Origin: Caulobacter sp. S45
GTDB taxonomy: Bacteria; Pseudomonadota; Alphaproteobacteria; Caulobacterales; Caulobacteraceae
DNA: 34,339 nt
Assembly: GCF_903642205.1 (NCBI RefSeq)
Contig: NZ_CAHJWH010000015.1
Span: 1-34,339, forward strand
Reading direction: 5' to 3'
Shown: positions 1-7,799 of the stretch, in pieces
Numbering within the stretch: position 1 is the first letter of the stretch
Layout: every line of letters begins with the position of its first letter
The notes under the pieces: generated by a model
Databases searched by the model: none
What the model was told of the DNA's origin: nothing
The model's input: only the letters and a program-made list of their open reading frames with translations
Position numbers and translations under genes: made by a program

Positions 1-79
1 CCTCCACCAAGGGCTCCCATGAATCAGACATCACCCCGCGCCGAAATCCCCCCAGCCGTTCAAGCGATCACCGTGCGGC

Positions 80-433
80 TCAGCTGCGGCTGGCGGTCAG
101 CTCCACGCCTGCGGCCTGCGCGCCGCCGATCGCCTCGGGCTTGCGGACCCTGATCCTCACCCGCACCGCGCGGGGGTGGTCCAGGCAGTCGGCCGCCAGT
201 TGCTCGGCGAAGGTCTCCACCAGCTCGACATGGCCGCAGGCGGCGAGCGCGCGGGCCTTGGCGGCCAAGGTCTCGTAGTTGACGGTGCCGTGGATGCCGT
301 GGGCCACCGCGGGGGTGAGGGTGAGCTCGATGTCCACCGACAGGGGCTGGGTGCGGCCGCGTTCGTGGTCGTAGAGGCCGATCTCGGCCTCCAGCGTCAA
401 ACCTTCCACGAAGACCGACAACGCATGGATCAT
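80..433 (-). CDS. folB: Dihydroneopterin aldolase
   Basis: Cytoplasmic aldolase of folate synthesis, cleaving 7,8-dihydroneopterin to 6-hydroxymethyl-dihydropterin and glycolaldehyde. The 117-residue product has the usual single-domain family length. It shows the N-terminal strand ending VFVEGL, the IGLYDHERGR segment with the catalytic-type Glu at residue 24, Tyr54 in the VNYETL motif, and a C-terminal RVRKPEAI segment with the conserved Lys at 98. It lies downstream of a PTR1-like pterin reductase on the same strand, 175 bases away, which suggests shared pterin metabolism. The usual neighbour folK would begin to the left and cannot be confirmed here. The ATG at 433 is the natural family start. 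Identification is firm. Confidence 0.93.
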   Translation of the reverse strand: MIHALSVFVEGLTLEAEIGLYDHERGRTQPLSVDIELTLTPAVAHGIHGTVNYETLAAKARALAACGHVELVETFAEQLAADCLDHPRAVRVRIRVRKPEAIGGAQAAGVELTASRS

Positions 434-560
434 CTATCCTCCGCTGCAAAGCCGGGGAGGTGGCGCGGCGCGGAACGCGCCGTGAAGGAGCGGGTGTCGC
501 GGCCACGGGAGAGGTAGACCGGCCGGCCGCGGTTCGCGCCCTCCACCTCGCTTCGCGCGG

Positions 561-590
561 CCCCCATCTCCCGCTCCGCAGGGGAGGAGA
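561..590. repeat. Short GC-rich intergenic palindrome (CTCCC/GGGAG type)
   Basis: In the 175-base gap between the SDR stop and the folB start, CTCCC and GGGGAG segments face each other around a short loop. Similar C-run/G-run palindromes occur near 14.6-14.77, 21.6-21.7, 28.26 and 32.25 kb, always outside genes. It is probably one copy of a dispersed repeat family; a terminator or mRNA-stabilising role is inference. Confidence 0.4.
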
Positions 591-608
591 AGATACGCTG
601 ATGCATGG

Positions 609-1364
609 TCACTCGCTCACGATGTCGGGGGTGCGCCAGGCCAGATGTTGGCCGCTGTCCACCGCAATCACCTGGCCGGTCACCGCTCGGGCTTGCGCCA
701 GGTAGAGCACGGCGGCGGCGATCTCCTGCGGCGTGGAGCTGCGCTGCAGCGGCGTGGCGGCGGCCTCGGCGGCAAAGGTCGTCGCATCCTGGTGGATGGA
801 GGCGAGGGTGGGTCCCGGGCCGACCCCGTTCACCCTGATGCGGGGCGCCAGAGCCTGGGCCATCATGCGGGTGGCGGTCCAGAGCGCCGACTTGGACAGG
901 GCGTAGCTGAAGAACTGCGGGTTGGGCTTTAGCACCCTCTGGTCGAGGATGTTGACGATGCAGGCCTCTGCATCGGCGATCTGGGCAGGCAAGGCGGCGG
1001 CGAAGGCTTCGGCCAGCACGATCGGGGCGCGGAGATTGGTCGCCATATGCGCGTCCCAGAGCTCGCGCCCGACCCCGCCGAAGCGGTCGTCGTGGAACAG
1101 CGAGGCGTTGTTGACCAGCAAGGCCAACGGCCCGAGATGCGCGGCCGCCTGTGCAGGGAGTCCGGCCACCGCCGCTTCGTCGGTCAGGTCCGCGGCCACA
1201 GCGACGGCGCGGCGGCCGCGCGCCTTCAGCTCGGCGAGGGTGGCCTGCGCTTCGTCTGGGGCTCGTCGATAATGGACCGCCACGTCATAGCCGGCGTCGC
1301 CGAGGGCCAGCGCAATCGCCCGCCCCACCCGCTGCGCGCCGCCGGTGACCAAGGCGGCCGGCAC
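609..1364 (-). CDS. PTR1/FolM-like pterin reductase of the SDR family
   Basis: NAD(P)H-dependent short-chain reductase of 251 residues, probably reducing dihydropterins or dihydrofolate. The nucleotide-binding motif is TGGAQRVGR at residues 7-15, matching the TGxxxRxG form of pteridine reductases rather than the classical TGxxxGxG. NNAS follows at about 85-88. The catalytic set reads Asp141, Tyr154 and Lys158; the same Asp/Tyr/Lys spacing (13 and 4) is known in PTR1, where Asp replaces the usual Ser. It begins with GTG, four bases after the stop of a 26-residue ORF, so translational coupling is likely, and folB follows on the same strand. Substrate is inferred from motifs and neighbours. Confidence 0.82.
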   Translation of the reverse strand: MPAALVTGGAQRVGRAIALALGDAGYDVAVHYRRAPDEAQATLAELKARGRRAVAVAADLTDEAAVAGLPAQAAAHLGPLALLVNNASLFHDDRFGGVGRELWDAHMATNLRAPIVLAEAFAAALPAQIADAEACIVNILDQRVLKPNPQFFSYALSKSALWTATRMMAQALAPRIRVNGVGPGPTLASIHQDATTFAAEAAATPLQRSSTPQEIAAAVLYLAQARAVTGQVIAVDSGQHLAWRTPDIVSE

Positions 1365-1368
1365 GAGC

Positions 1369-1449
1369 CTAGTCCGGGCGGCCGAACTCGAACATGTTCA
1401 CCGCGATGACGGCGACTACGAAGATCAGGATCGGCAGGAGGGCGCCCAT
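1369..1449 (-). CDS. 26-residue single-span membrane protein
   Basis: A very short frame between rlmN and the pterin reductase. It starts MGALLPILIFVVAVIAVN and ends MFEFGRPD: one hydrophobic span of about 15-17 residues followed by a short polar tail. An AAGGA ribosome binding site lies six bases before the ATG, and the stop is four bases before the GTG of the reductase. Strong binding site, clean membrane segment and tight coupling all argue that it is translated. I do not recognise a family with certainty. It may be an inner-membrane micropeptide; an alternative is a leader ORF that only delivers ribosomes to the reductase. Confidence 0.6.
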   Translation of the reverse strand: MGALLPILIFVVAVIAVNMFEFGRPD

Positions 1450-1510
1450 GGACGTGTCCTTCGCGGGAGGTGAGCGGGCTTTAGAGTGCGAAAGCCGGGA
1501 AGGAAAGCCG

Positions 1511-2674
1511 CTACTCCGCCAGCTCCGGCACCCGCCGCGCACTGGCCCGCAGCTTCTCGCTCTCCGACTTCAGCTGACCGCAGGCCGCCAGGATGTCCCG
1601 CCCCCGCGGCGTGCGGATCGGTGAGGCGTAGCCAGCGCAGTTCAGGATGGCGGCGAAGGCCTCGATGGTCGCGCCGTCGGAGCAATGGTATGGCGAGCCT
1701 GGCCAGGGGTTGAACGGGATCAGGTTGATCTTGGCGGGAATGCCGTCGATCAGCTTCACCAGCGCCCTCGCCTCCGCCGGGCTGTCGTTCACGCCCTTGA
1801 GCATGATGTATTCGAAGGTCGCCCGCCGCGCGTTAGACAGGCCCGGATAGGCCCGCACGCCCGCCATCAGCTGCTTTAGCGGGTACTTGCGGTTCAGCGG
1901 CACCAGCTGGTCGCGAAGCGCGTCGTGGGTGGCGTGGAGCGAGATGGCCAGCATGGCCTGGGTCCGGTCGCCGAGTGGCTTGAGTTCCGGCACGACGCCG
2001 GAGGTGGAGACGGTGATCCGCCGGCGCGAGATGGCGATGCCCTCGCCGTCGGAAATGATGTCGATGGCGCCCGCCACCCCGTCCAGGTTGTAGAGTGGCT
2101 CGCCCATGCCCATGAACACGATGTTGGACAGCCGCCGCTCTTCCTTCGGCGAGGGCCACTCCTCCAGGTCGTCGCGGGCCACCTGCACCTGGGCCACGAT
2201 CTCGGCGGCGGTGAGGTTGCGCACGAGCGCCTGGGTGCCGGTATGGCAGAAGGTGCAGTTCAGGGTGCAGCCGACCTGGCTGGAGACGCAGAGCGCGCCC
2301 GAGCGGCCGACATCGGGGATGTAGACGGTCTCGGCCTCGATCCCGGGCGCGAAGCGAATCAGCCACTTGCGGGTGCCGTCGCGGCTGACCTGCCGCTCGA
2401 CGATCTGGGGCCGCACCAAGGTGAAGCGCTCGCTTAACGTGGCCTGCATGTCCTTGGACACGTTGCTCATGGCGGCGAAGTCGGTGACGCCGTGATGATG
2501 GATCCAGCGCCACAGCTGGGCGGCGCGCATCTTCGCCTTGTCGGAGGCGACAGCGCCACTCTCCACCAGGGCGGCGGCGAGTTCGGGTCGGGTGAGGCCG
2601 GACAGGTTGCTCGGCGCGACCGTCGCCGCCGTTCGGCGGCCGAGGTCCAGGCTTGTGACGGGCGCAGCGTCCAT
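1511..2674 (-). CDS. rlmN: Dual-specificity 23S rRNA/tRNA adenine C2-methyltransferase
   Basis: Radical SAM enzyme that methylates C2 of A2503 in 23S rRNA and A37 of some tRNAs. The 387-residue protein carries the iron-sulfur cluster motif Cys136-x3-Cys140-x2-Cys143 within [10 protein letters not shown], the [11 protein letters not shown]-binding motif, and a conserved Cys at about 365 in AACGQL, the residue that is transiently methylated in RlmN. Length is normal for alphaproteobacteria. The ATG at 2674 gives the expected short variable N-terminus. The 26-residue ORF begins 61 bases downstream on the same strand. Identification is firm. Confidence 0.96.
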   Translation of the reverse strand: MDAAPVTSLDLGRRTAATVAPSNLSGLTRPELAAALVESGAVASDKAKMRAAQLWRWIHHHGVTDFAAMSNVSKDMQATLSERFTLVRPQIVERQVSRDGTRKWLIRFAPGIEAETVYIPDVGRSGALCVSSQVGCTLNCTFCHTGTQALVRNLTAAEIVAQVQVARDDLEEWPSPKEERRLSNIVFMGMGEPLYNLDGVAGAIDIISDGEGIAISRRRITVSTSGVVPELKPLGDRTQAMLAISLHATHDALRDQLVPLNRKYPLKQLMAGVRAYPGLSNARRATFEYIMLKGVNDSPAEARALVKLIDGIPAKINLIPFNPWPGSPYHCSDGATIEAFAAILNCAGYASPIRTPRGRDILAACGQLKSESEKLRASARRVPELAE

Positions 2675-2741
2675 GGCGACAAGATAGGCCTTTAGGAACG
2701 AAGCGCCAATCGACCCCCGTCTCCTTCAGGAGCGAGGGAGA

Positions 2742-3203
2742 TCAAGGGCCCCGCGAGTAGGTGAGGCCATCGCAGGTGGACAGGCACTGGGTCCAGGCGG
2801 GGTCGCAGCCGCTGGTGTCGGCCTCGCCGCCGCTGGCGCACTGGGTGCGCGCCACCGCGCACTGGGCGCGGCACTGGCCGGTAGTGCTGCGGGCGAGAGT
2901 GGGCAGGCGGCTGTAGCGGGAGTGCACAGCCGAGCGCAGGACGAGCGGGGGAGGCGGTGCAACGATCGGCTTCACCGGCTTCAATGTCCTGGTCGACGGG
3001 ACCGGCGGGCGGATCGCGGCGTCCGGCGCGCCGAGGCTGTTCTGGTCCGACAGGCTGTTAGAGGCCGCCATGTCGGACGCCTCAGGCAGGGGCTTCGGCC
3101 TCGGCCGGGGCTTGTCCTGGGCGTTCGCCTGTCCCGCCGATGCCAGGACGCTGACGAGAAGTCCGGCGCACAGCAGGCGGGCGACGCTGCGCGCCTGGCC
3201 CAT
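2742..3203 (-). CDS. Secreted protein with a symmetric six-cysteine C-terminal motif
   Basis: No family recognised. The 153-residue product starts with a signal peptide (hydrophobic residues about 8-24, likely cleavage after ANA at 28). A Pro/Lys/Arg-rich disordered stretch fills about 30-100. The last 45 residues hold six cysteines at 111, 115, 122, 133, 140 and 144, spaced 3-6-10-6-3, which suggests an antiparallel helical hairpin closed by disulfides in the periplasm. It begins four bases after the grpE stop, so it is very likely the third gene of the hrcA-grpE transcript. Being made with grpE hints at an envelope protein-quality role, but that is inference. A CHCH-like convergent fold is another way to read the cysteines. 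Confidence 0.75.
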   Translation of the reverse strand: MGQARSVARLLCAGLLVSVLASAGQANAQDKPRPRPKPLPEASDMAASNSLSDQNSLGAPDAAIRPPVPSTRTLKPVKPIVAPPPPLVLRSAVHSRYSRLPTLARSTTGQCRAQCAVARTQCASGGEADTSGCDPAWTQCLSTCDGLTYSRGP

Positions 3204-3207
3204 TGGC

Positions 3208-3819
3208 CTAGGCCTTTGCGTCCAGTGAAGCGCCGGCGGCGGACGCTTCGGTCTGGGCGTAGGCGCCGTCGTTCACGGGCTGCAGGGGGGCCGCAGCCTT
3301 GGGCGTCACAGCCACCATGGCGGGGCGGATGATGCGGCCGAACAGCTCGTAGCCCGGCTGCATGACCCAGATCACGCTACCCGGCGGCACGTCGTCGGCC
3401 GGCTGCTCCATCATGGCCTGGTGGCGGTTGGGGTCGAACTTCTCGCCCTTATCGGGCATCACACGCTTCAGGTTGTTACGCTCGAAGGCGGTCTGCAGGG
3501 CCTTCTCGCTCATGGTCACGCCCATGACGAAGTTCTTCACCGCCGCGTCCTCGACGTCCCTCGGCGCATGCTCCACGGCGCGGTGCAGGTTGTCCGAGGC
3601 GTCCAGCAGGTCGCGGGCGAACTTCTGGATGGCGTAGGCGCGCGCGTCGTTGGCCTCCTTCTCAGTCCTCCGCCGCACGTTCTCCGCCTCTGCGGCGTAA
3701 CGCATGGCCTGGTCCTTCAGGGCGGCGTTCTCGGCCATCAGCTTGGCGAGCGTGCTGCCTGGGTCGATGGCGTCCTCGCCCAGCTCGGCTTCGGGGTCGT
3801 CGAAATCGTGTTCGGCCAT
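3208..3819 (-). CDS. grpE: Nucleotide exchange factor GrpE
   Basis: Co-chaperone that releases ADP from DnaK. The 203-residue product has an acidic N-terminus, a long coiled coil (about 25-80) reading through AEAENVRRRTEKE, and the C-terminal beta domain with GYELFGRIIRPAMVAV, all typical. The ATG at 3819 is preferred because GGAGA lies five bases upstream; an upstream in-frame ATG at 3831 has a poorer site. It follows hrcA by 38 bases and runs directly into the secreted cysteine protein. An hrcA-grpE operon is known from Caulobacter crescentus. I saw no CIRCE inverted repeat in front of the operon. Confidence 0.96.
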   Translation of the reverse strand: MAEHDFDDPEAELGEDAIDPGSTLAKLMAENAALKDQAMRYAAEAENVRRRTEKEANDARAYAIQKFARDLLDASDNLHRAVEHAPRDVEDAAVKNFVMGVTMSEKALQTAFERNNLKRVMPDKGEKFDPNRHQAMMEQPADDVPPGSVIWVMQPGYELFGRIIRPAMVAVTPKAAAPLQPVNDGAYAQTEASAAGASLDAKA

Positions 3820-3857
3820 TCGGCTCTCCATCTTCGTGTCTTTGTGCGGGTGGGCCG

Positions 3858-4952
3858 CTAGCCGTCCAGCAGGCGGCCGAGCACGCGGGCGGTGTAGTCC
3901 ACCAGCGGGATCACCCGGGCATAGTTCAGGCGCGCGGGCCCGATCACCCCGATCGCGCCCACCACCTTCTGCTTGCCGGTCATATAGGGCGCCGCGATCA
4001 CGGCGGAACCCGATAACGAGAACAGCTTGGTCTCGGCGCCGATGAAGATGCGCACGCCCTCGGCCTGGCGCACGTCGTCGAGCAGGCCGATCAACTGCTC
4101 CTTCTGCTCCAGGTCGTCGAAGAGCAGGCGCACCTTGTCGAGGTCCTCCCGCGCCGTGGCGTCCGCCAAGAGGTTGGCGCGGCCGCGCACGATGAGCGCC
4201 CGCTCCCCGCTCGGGCCCCCGCCCCAGGCGGCCATGCCGTCCTGCACCAGGCGGGTGGCGGCGTCGTCCAGCTCCTGGCGGGCGGCCTTCAGCTCGGCCG
4301 AGATGGCGGCTTCCGCCTCGGCCAGGGTGCGGCCATGCAGTCGGGTGCTGAGGAAGTTGGACGCCTCCTGCAGGGTGGAGGGGGTGAGGCCAGGGGGCGT
4401 CACCATCAGCCGGTTCTCGATGGAGCCGTCCTCGAATACCATGATGACGAGCGCGCGGGAGGGATCGAGCGGCACGAACTCCACGTGCTTGACGCCGGCG
4501 TCGCGCACCGGCGTCACCACCATGCCGGCGCCGCCGACGAGGCCCGAGAGCAGTATGCTGGCCTCGTCCAGGGCCTCCTGGAAGCTGCGGCCACGGCCGG
4601 CGAGGCGCCCCTCAATCAGCTTGCGCTCGTCCTCCCCGATGTCGCCGATCTCCATCAGGCCGTCGACGAACAGGCGCAGGCCCGCATGGGTGGGCAGGCG
4701 GCCGGCGCTGGTGTGCGGCGCCGCCAGCAGGCCCAGCGCGGTCAGGTCCTGCATGGTGTTGCGGATGGAGGCGGGGGAGAGCTGCAGCCCGCCCTTGGAC
4801 ACCGTGCGCGAGCCCACCGGCTCGCCCGTCTCCAGATAGGTCTCCACGATGCGGCGGAAGATGTCGCGGGCCCGCTCGTCCAGGGCGCCGAGGCTTGCGG
4901 CGCGCTCCAGGGCGAAGATGCTGGTGGAGGTGAGCGGCGGTGCGGGCGTCAC
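3858..4952 (-). CDS. hrcA: Heat-inducible transcription repressor HrcA
   Basis: Dimeric repressor that binds CIRCE elements, chiefly at groESL, and needs GroEL for activity. The 364-residue protein has the N-terminal winged helix (about 25-95, including [17 protein letters not shown] and [12 protein letters not shown]), a central GAF-like region and the conserved C-terminal [22 protein letters not shown]. The annotated start is a GTG at 4952. A TATAGCG sequence sits only a few bases before it, so the message could be leaderless or the true start slightly downstream. It is divergent from rph across 73 bases and leads grpE. Confidence 0.95.
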   Translation of the reverse strand: MTPAPPLTSTSIFALERAASLGALDERARDIFRRIVETYLETGEPVGSRTVSKGGLQLSPASIRNTMQDLTALGLLAAPHTSAGRLPTHAGLRLFVDGLMEIGDIGEDERKLIEGRLAGRGRSFQEALDEASILLSGLVGGAGMVVTPVRDAGVKHVEFVPLDPSRALVIMVFEDGSIENRLMVTPPGLTPSTLQEASNFLSTRLHGRTLAEAEAAISAELKAARQELDDAATRLVQDGMAAWGGGPSGERALIVRGRANLLADATAREDLDKVRLLFDDLEQKEQLIGLLDDVRQAEGVRIFIGAETKLFSLSGSAVIAAPYMTGKQKVVGAIGVIGPARLNYARVIPLVDYTARVLGRLLDG

Positions 4953-5025
4953 GGCGCTATAAGGTGGCCCGCGCCGCCGGCTTCGTCTAGGTGGGCGGCC
5001 GTTCTCACAAGGTGGAGCCTACCAC

Positions 5026-5739
5026 ATGCGCGCCCTCGACCGTGCTCCCGATGCGCTTCGCCCCATCACCCTGGAGACTGGCGTCAACCGCTATGCGGAA
5101 GGCTCCTGCCTGGTCGGCTTTGGACACACCCGGGTGCTGGTTACCGCCAGCCTCGAGGAGGGCGTGCCAGGCTTCCTGAAGGGCAAGGGCCAGGGTTGGG
5201 TGACGGCGGAATACGGCATGCTGCCCCGCGCCACCCACACTCGCGGCCGGCGGGAAGCTGCGGCTGGCAAGCAGAGCGGGCGCACCCAGGAGATCCAGCG
5301 CCTGATCGGGCGCTCGCTCCGCGCCGTGGTGGACCTGAAGGCGCTCGGCGAGCGGCAGTTCGCCCTCGACTGCGACGTGCTCCAGGCGGACGGTGGCACG
5401 CGCACCGCCGCGATCACCGGGGCCTGGGTCGCGCTGCGAAAGGCGTTCGACTACCTGCTGGCGGAGGGGGTGCTGAAGCGCGATCCGATGCTGGACCAGG
5501 TGGCGGCGATCTCCTGCGGGATCGTGGGGGGCGAGCCGCGGCTGGACCTGGACTACGAGGAGGATTCGGGCGCGGAGGCGGACGCCAACTTCGTGCTGAC
5601 GGGCTCGGGCCAGATCGTGGAGGTGCAGGCCACCGGCGAGAGGCGCGGCTTCTCACGCGCGGAGTTCGAGGCGTTGTTCGGGTTGGCGGAGGCCGGGATC
5701 ACGCGGCTGTGCGACTTGCAGAAGGAGGCCTGCGCCTAG
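5026..5739 (+). CDS. rph: Ribonuclease PH
   Basis: Phosphorolytic 3'-5' exoribonuclease that trims tRNA 3' ends. At 237 residues it is standard length, with the N-terminal [18 protein letters not shown], the [15 protein letters not shown] phosphate/RNA-binding region, and the C-terminal [16 protein letters not shown] segment typical of the family. The ATG at 5026 has GGAG eight bases upstream. It is divergent from hrcA, an arrangement seen across alphaproteobacteria, and its stop lies one base from the stop of the convergent thioesterase gene, so there is no room for a separate terminator. Confidence 0.97.
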   Translation: MRALDRAPDALRPITLETGVNRYAEGSCLVGFGHTRVLVTASLEEGVPGFLKGKGQGWVTAEYGMLPRATHTRGRREAAAGKQSGRTQEIQRLIGRSLRAVVDLKALGERQFALDCDVLQADGGTRTAAITGAWVALRKAFDYLLAEGVLKRDPMLDQVAAISCGIVGGEPRLDLDYEEDSGAEADANFVLTGSGQIVEVQATGERRGFSRAEFEALFGLAEAGITRLCDLQKEACA

Positions 5740-5740
5740 A

Positions 5741-6154
5741 TCAAGAGGGCTGGCGGAGGGCTCTGAACGTCGCGCTCGCCTTGGCGCAGGGAACGCCATC
5801 GGCGTTCACGAAGCAGTCGGCAAAGCAGATCGTACCGCCCGCCTTGATGAAGCGCGGTTCGAAGGTGATCCACTGGCCCGTCTGCGCGGAAGCCAGGAAG
5901 TCGATGGACAGCGATACCGTGACCAGAGACGCCAAGTCGGTCAGCTGCGCCGCACAGCTCAAACCCATGGCGTTGTCGGCGAGGGCCGCCAGCAGTCCCC
6001 CATGCACGAACCCGCGGCTGTTCACATGGGCCGGGCCCGCGCGAACGGCCAGCACCACGCCCTCGGCTATCTTCCGCGAATAGATCGGCTCCCACGGATC
6101 GGTGAGACCGCTCTTGCGATCGTGCCTGGAGAAGCCGTCAGGAACGGTCTCCAT
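5741..6154 (-). CDS. PaaI-type hotdog-fold thioesterase
   Basis: Probable acyl-CoA thioesterase of 137 residues. The hotdog signature is clear: GFVHGGLLAALADNAMG, with His51-Gly-Gly at the start of the central helix and Asp60 in the usual acidic position, followed by VTVSLSIDFLASA and a final beta strand. Substrate cannot be read from sequence; related proteins act on aryl or medium-chain acyl-CoA. It begins 15 bases downstream of the exbD-like gene on the same strand and is probably co-transcribed, though no functional link between the two is known. The ribosome binding site is weak. Confidence 0.85.
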   Translation of the reverse strand: METVPDGFSRHDRKSGLTDPWEPIYSRKIAEGVVLAVRAGPAHVNSRGFVHGGLLAALADNAMGLSCAAQLTDLASLVTVSLSIDFLASAQTGQWITFEPRFIKAGGTICFADCFVNADGVPCAKASATFRALRQPS

Positions 6155-6169
6155 CCCGACGATACGTTC

Positions 6170-6601
6170 TTACGACCGGTCCTCGGTGATCAGCGAGACT
6201 TTGTAGAAGCCGCTGCCCTGCAGCTTGTTCAGCACGGCCATGAAGGCGGAATACTTCACTTCCTTGTCGGCGCGGATGTAGACGGTCTGGTCCTGCGCGT
6301 TGGAGCCCAGCGCGCCGACGAGGTCGGACGGCAGGTTGGGGATGGCCGACTCCTTCGGCCCGACGAAGATGGCGCCGGACTTCTGGATCGACACCACGGT
6401 CGGCGGCTTGGGCGGCGGGGCGGTGTTCGGCAGAGCTGGCGGCAGGTCGAGCTTGATCGACAAGGTCGGCACGGGCGCGGCCACCATGAAGATGATCAAG
6501 AGCACCAGCATGACGTCCACCATGGGGGTGACGTTCATCTCGGCATTGGTGGCGATGGTGAACTTCGACCCCGACGCCGGACCGGAAAGCTGTGCCGCCA
6601 T
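6170..6601 (-). CDS. ExbD/TolR-family proton-channel subunit (orphan)
   Basis: Inner-membrane protein of 143 residues that would pair with an ExbB/TolQ partner to harness proton motive force for TonB or Tol function. The N-terminus is cytoplasmic, followed by NVTPMVDVMLVLLIIFMVAA with the essential membrane Asp at residue 29, a Pro-rich linker (about 48-66), and the C-terminal periplasmic domain with QTVYIRADKEVKYSAFM. No exbB or tonB lies beside it: upstream is a divergent promoter region and downstream a thioesterase. The partner must be encoded elsewhere. A perfect inverted repeat stands 20 bases before the start. Confidence 0.88.
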   Translation of the reverse strand: MAAQLSGPASGSKFTIATNAEMNVTPMVDVMLVLLIIFMVAAPVPTLSIKLDLPPALPNTAPPPKPPTVVSIQKSGAIFVGPKESAIPNLPSDLVGALGSNAQDQTVYIRADKEVKYSAFMAVLNKLQGSGFYKVSLITEDRS

Positions 6602-6620
6602 TCCTGGATACTCCCGTGCA

Positions 6621-6638
6621 GACCCGTCTGGACGGGTC
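6621..6638. promoter_or_regulatory. Inverted repeat upstream of the exbD-like gene
   Basis: GACCCGTC and GACGGGTC face each other across two bases in the 119-base divergent gap between the exbD-like and WD40 genes. It lies 20 bases before the exbD start, just ahead of its ribosome binding region. It could be a repressor operator or an RNA hairpin in the exbD leader; the sequence does not decide. Confidence 0.4.
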
Positions 6639-6720
6639 CCTTCATGACCCTTTTGCCCGATACCACCGGGATGTAAAGACCCACGCCCGCCTGTCCCGGG
6701 GCGGCTAGGCCTGAGCCCAG

Positions 6721-7689
6721 ATGACCGCCTTCAGCTACGACGCCTATGTCGCCGCCGCCCATTTCGACGGCGCCAGCCAGGCCTGGTTCGCGCTCGGCGA
6801 CGGTACGGTGCGCGGGCCGGGCCTGCCCGACCGTAGGACCCATGCGGGCGCTGTTCTCTGCGCCGCCCTCCACCCCTCCGGCTCGGGCCTGCTGACCGGC
6901 GGGGACGATGGAGCGGTCTGCTGGACCCGCCCTGGGGAGACGACGACGCTGTTCGAACGGCCGGGCCGCTGGATCGACGCGCTGGACGCCAGTGCGGCCA
7001 ACGGCCTGGTCGCTTTCGCCTGCGGACGCGAAGCTCATGTCCGCGATGTCGCCGACGCGAGGTTCGAGCGTCTGTTCCGCCACGAGCGCTCCGTGGCGGC
7101 CCTCGCCTTCGACCCCAAGGGCCGACGGCTGGCGGCGGCGAGCTATGGGGGCGTGCTTCTCTGGTACGCCCGCATAGCCGAGCAGAAGCCTCAGGCGCTG
7201 AAATGGGCCGGCTCGCACATCGGTCTGGCCTGGAGCCCCGATGCACGCTTCGTCGTCTCCTCAATGCAGGAGAACGCCCTGCATGGCTGGCGGCTGGCTG
7301 ATGGCAAGGACATGCGGATGGGCGGCTATCCGGCCAAGGTGCGCAGCCTCGCCTTCCTCTCCAAAGGCCGCCTGATGGCCAGTTCCGGCGCGCCGGCGGC
7401 GGTGGTCTGGCCCTTTGCGGGCGCGGACGGCCCGATGGGCAAGGAGGCGGCGGAGATCGGGTTCCAGGAGGGATCTGAGGTCTGTAGGGTCGCCGCCGAA
7501 GCTGGAGGTTCGCGGCTGGCCGGCGGTCGCACCGATGGTTCGGTCTGGGTCGCCGACCTGGCGGCCCAGGGCGTTCGCGAGATCGTGCCGCCTGCCGGGT
7601 CGCCCGTCAGCGCCCTGGCCATGTCGCCGGACGGAACGCAGTTGGCCTTCGGCGATGAGGCCGGCGGGGCCGGCGTCATCGTTCTTTGA
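6721..7689 (+). CDS. WD40-repeat beta-propeller protein
   Basis: A 322-residue cytoplasmic protein without signal peptide or membrane span. Repeats of the WD40 type recur through its length: LCAALHPSGSGLLTGGDDGAVCW near 46-68, VAALAFDPKGRRLAAASYGGVLLW near 124-148, and later units including ALAMSPDGTQLAFGDEAG at the end. It should fold as one propeller and act as a protein-interaction platform. The partner is not evident: the neighbours are an exbD-like gene in the opposite direction and a receiver-domain protein. The ribosome binding site before the ATG is weak. Alphaproteobacterial WD40 genes sometimes lie beside zinc metallochaperones, but none is present here. Confidence 0.8.
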   Translation: MTAFSYDAYVAAAHFDGASQAWFALGDGTVRGPGLPDRRTHAGAVLCAALHPSGSGLLTGGDDGAVCWTRPGETTTLFERPGRWIDALDASAANGLVAFACGREAHVRDVADARFERLFRHERSVAALAFDPKGRRLAAASYGGVLLWYARIAEQKPQALKWAGSHIGLAWSPDARFVVSSMQENALHGWRLADGKDMRMGGYPAKVRSLAFLSKGRLMASSGAPAAVVWPFAGADGPMGKEAAEIGFQEGSEVCRVAAEAGGSRLAGGRTDGSVWVADLAAQGVREIVPPAGSPVSALAMSPDGTQLAFGDEAGGAGVIVL

Positions 7690-7799
7690 GGCTGTGCGAG
7701 CGCATTGCGGGCCTTTGTGTGTATTTTCGTTTGACGCCGTGTCGAAATCCTTGGAGGCGTACGGATCAGCGGAGTTTCGCCGTGTCGCAGTGAGGATCT

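Noticed and set aside
1-31. Possible start of a minus-strand gene (ATG at 31 or at 19) running off the left edge, perhaps folK
   Set aside because: Ten codons or fewer are visible, neither start has a convincing ribosome binding site, and the residues do not identify folK.
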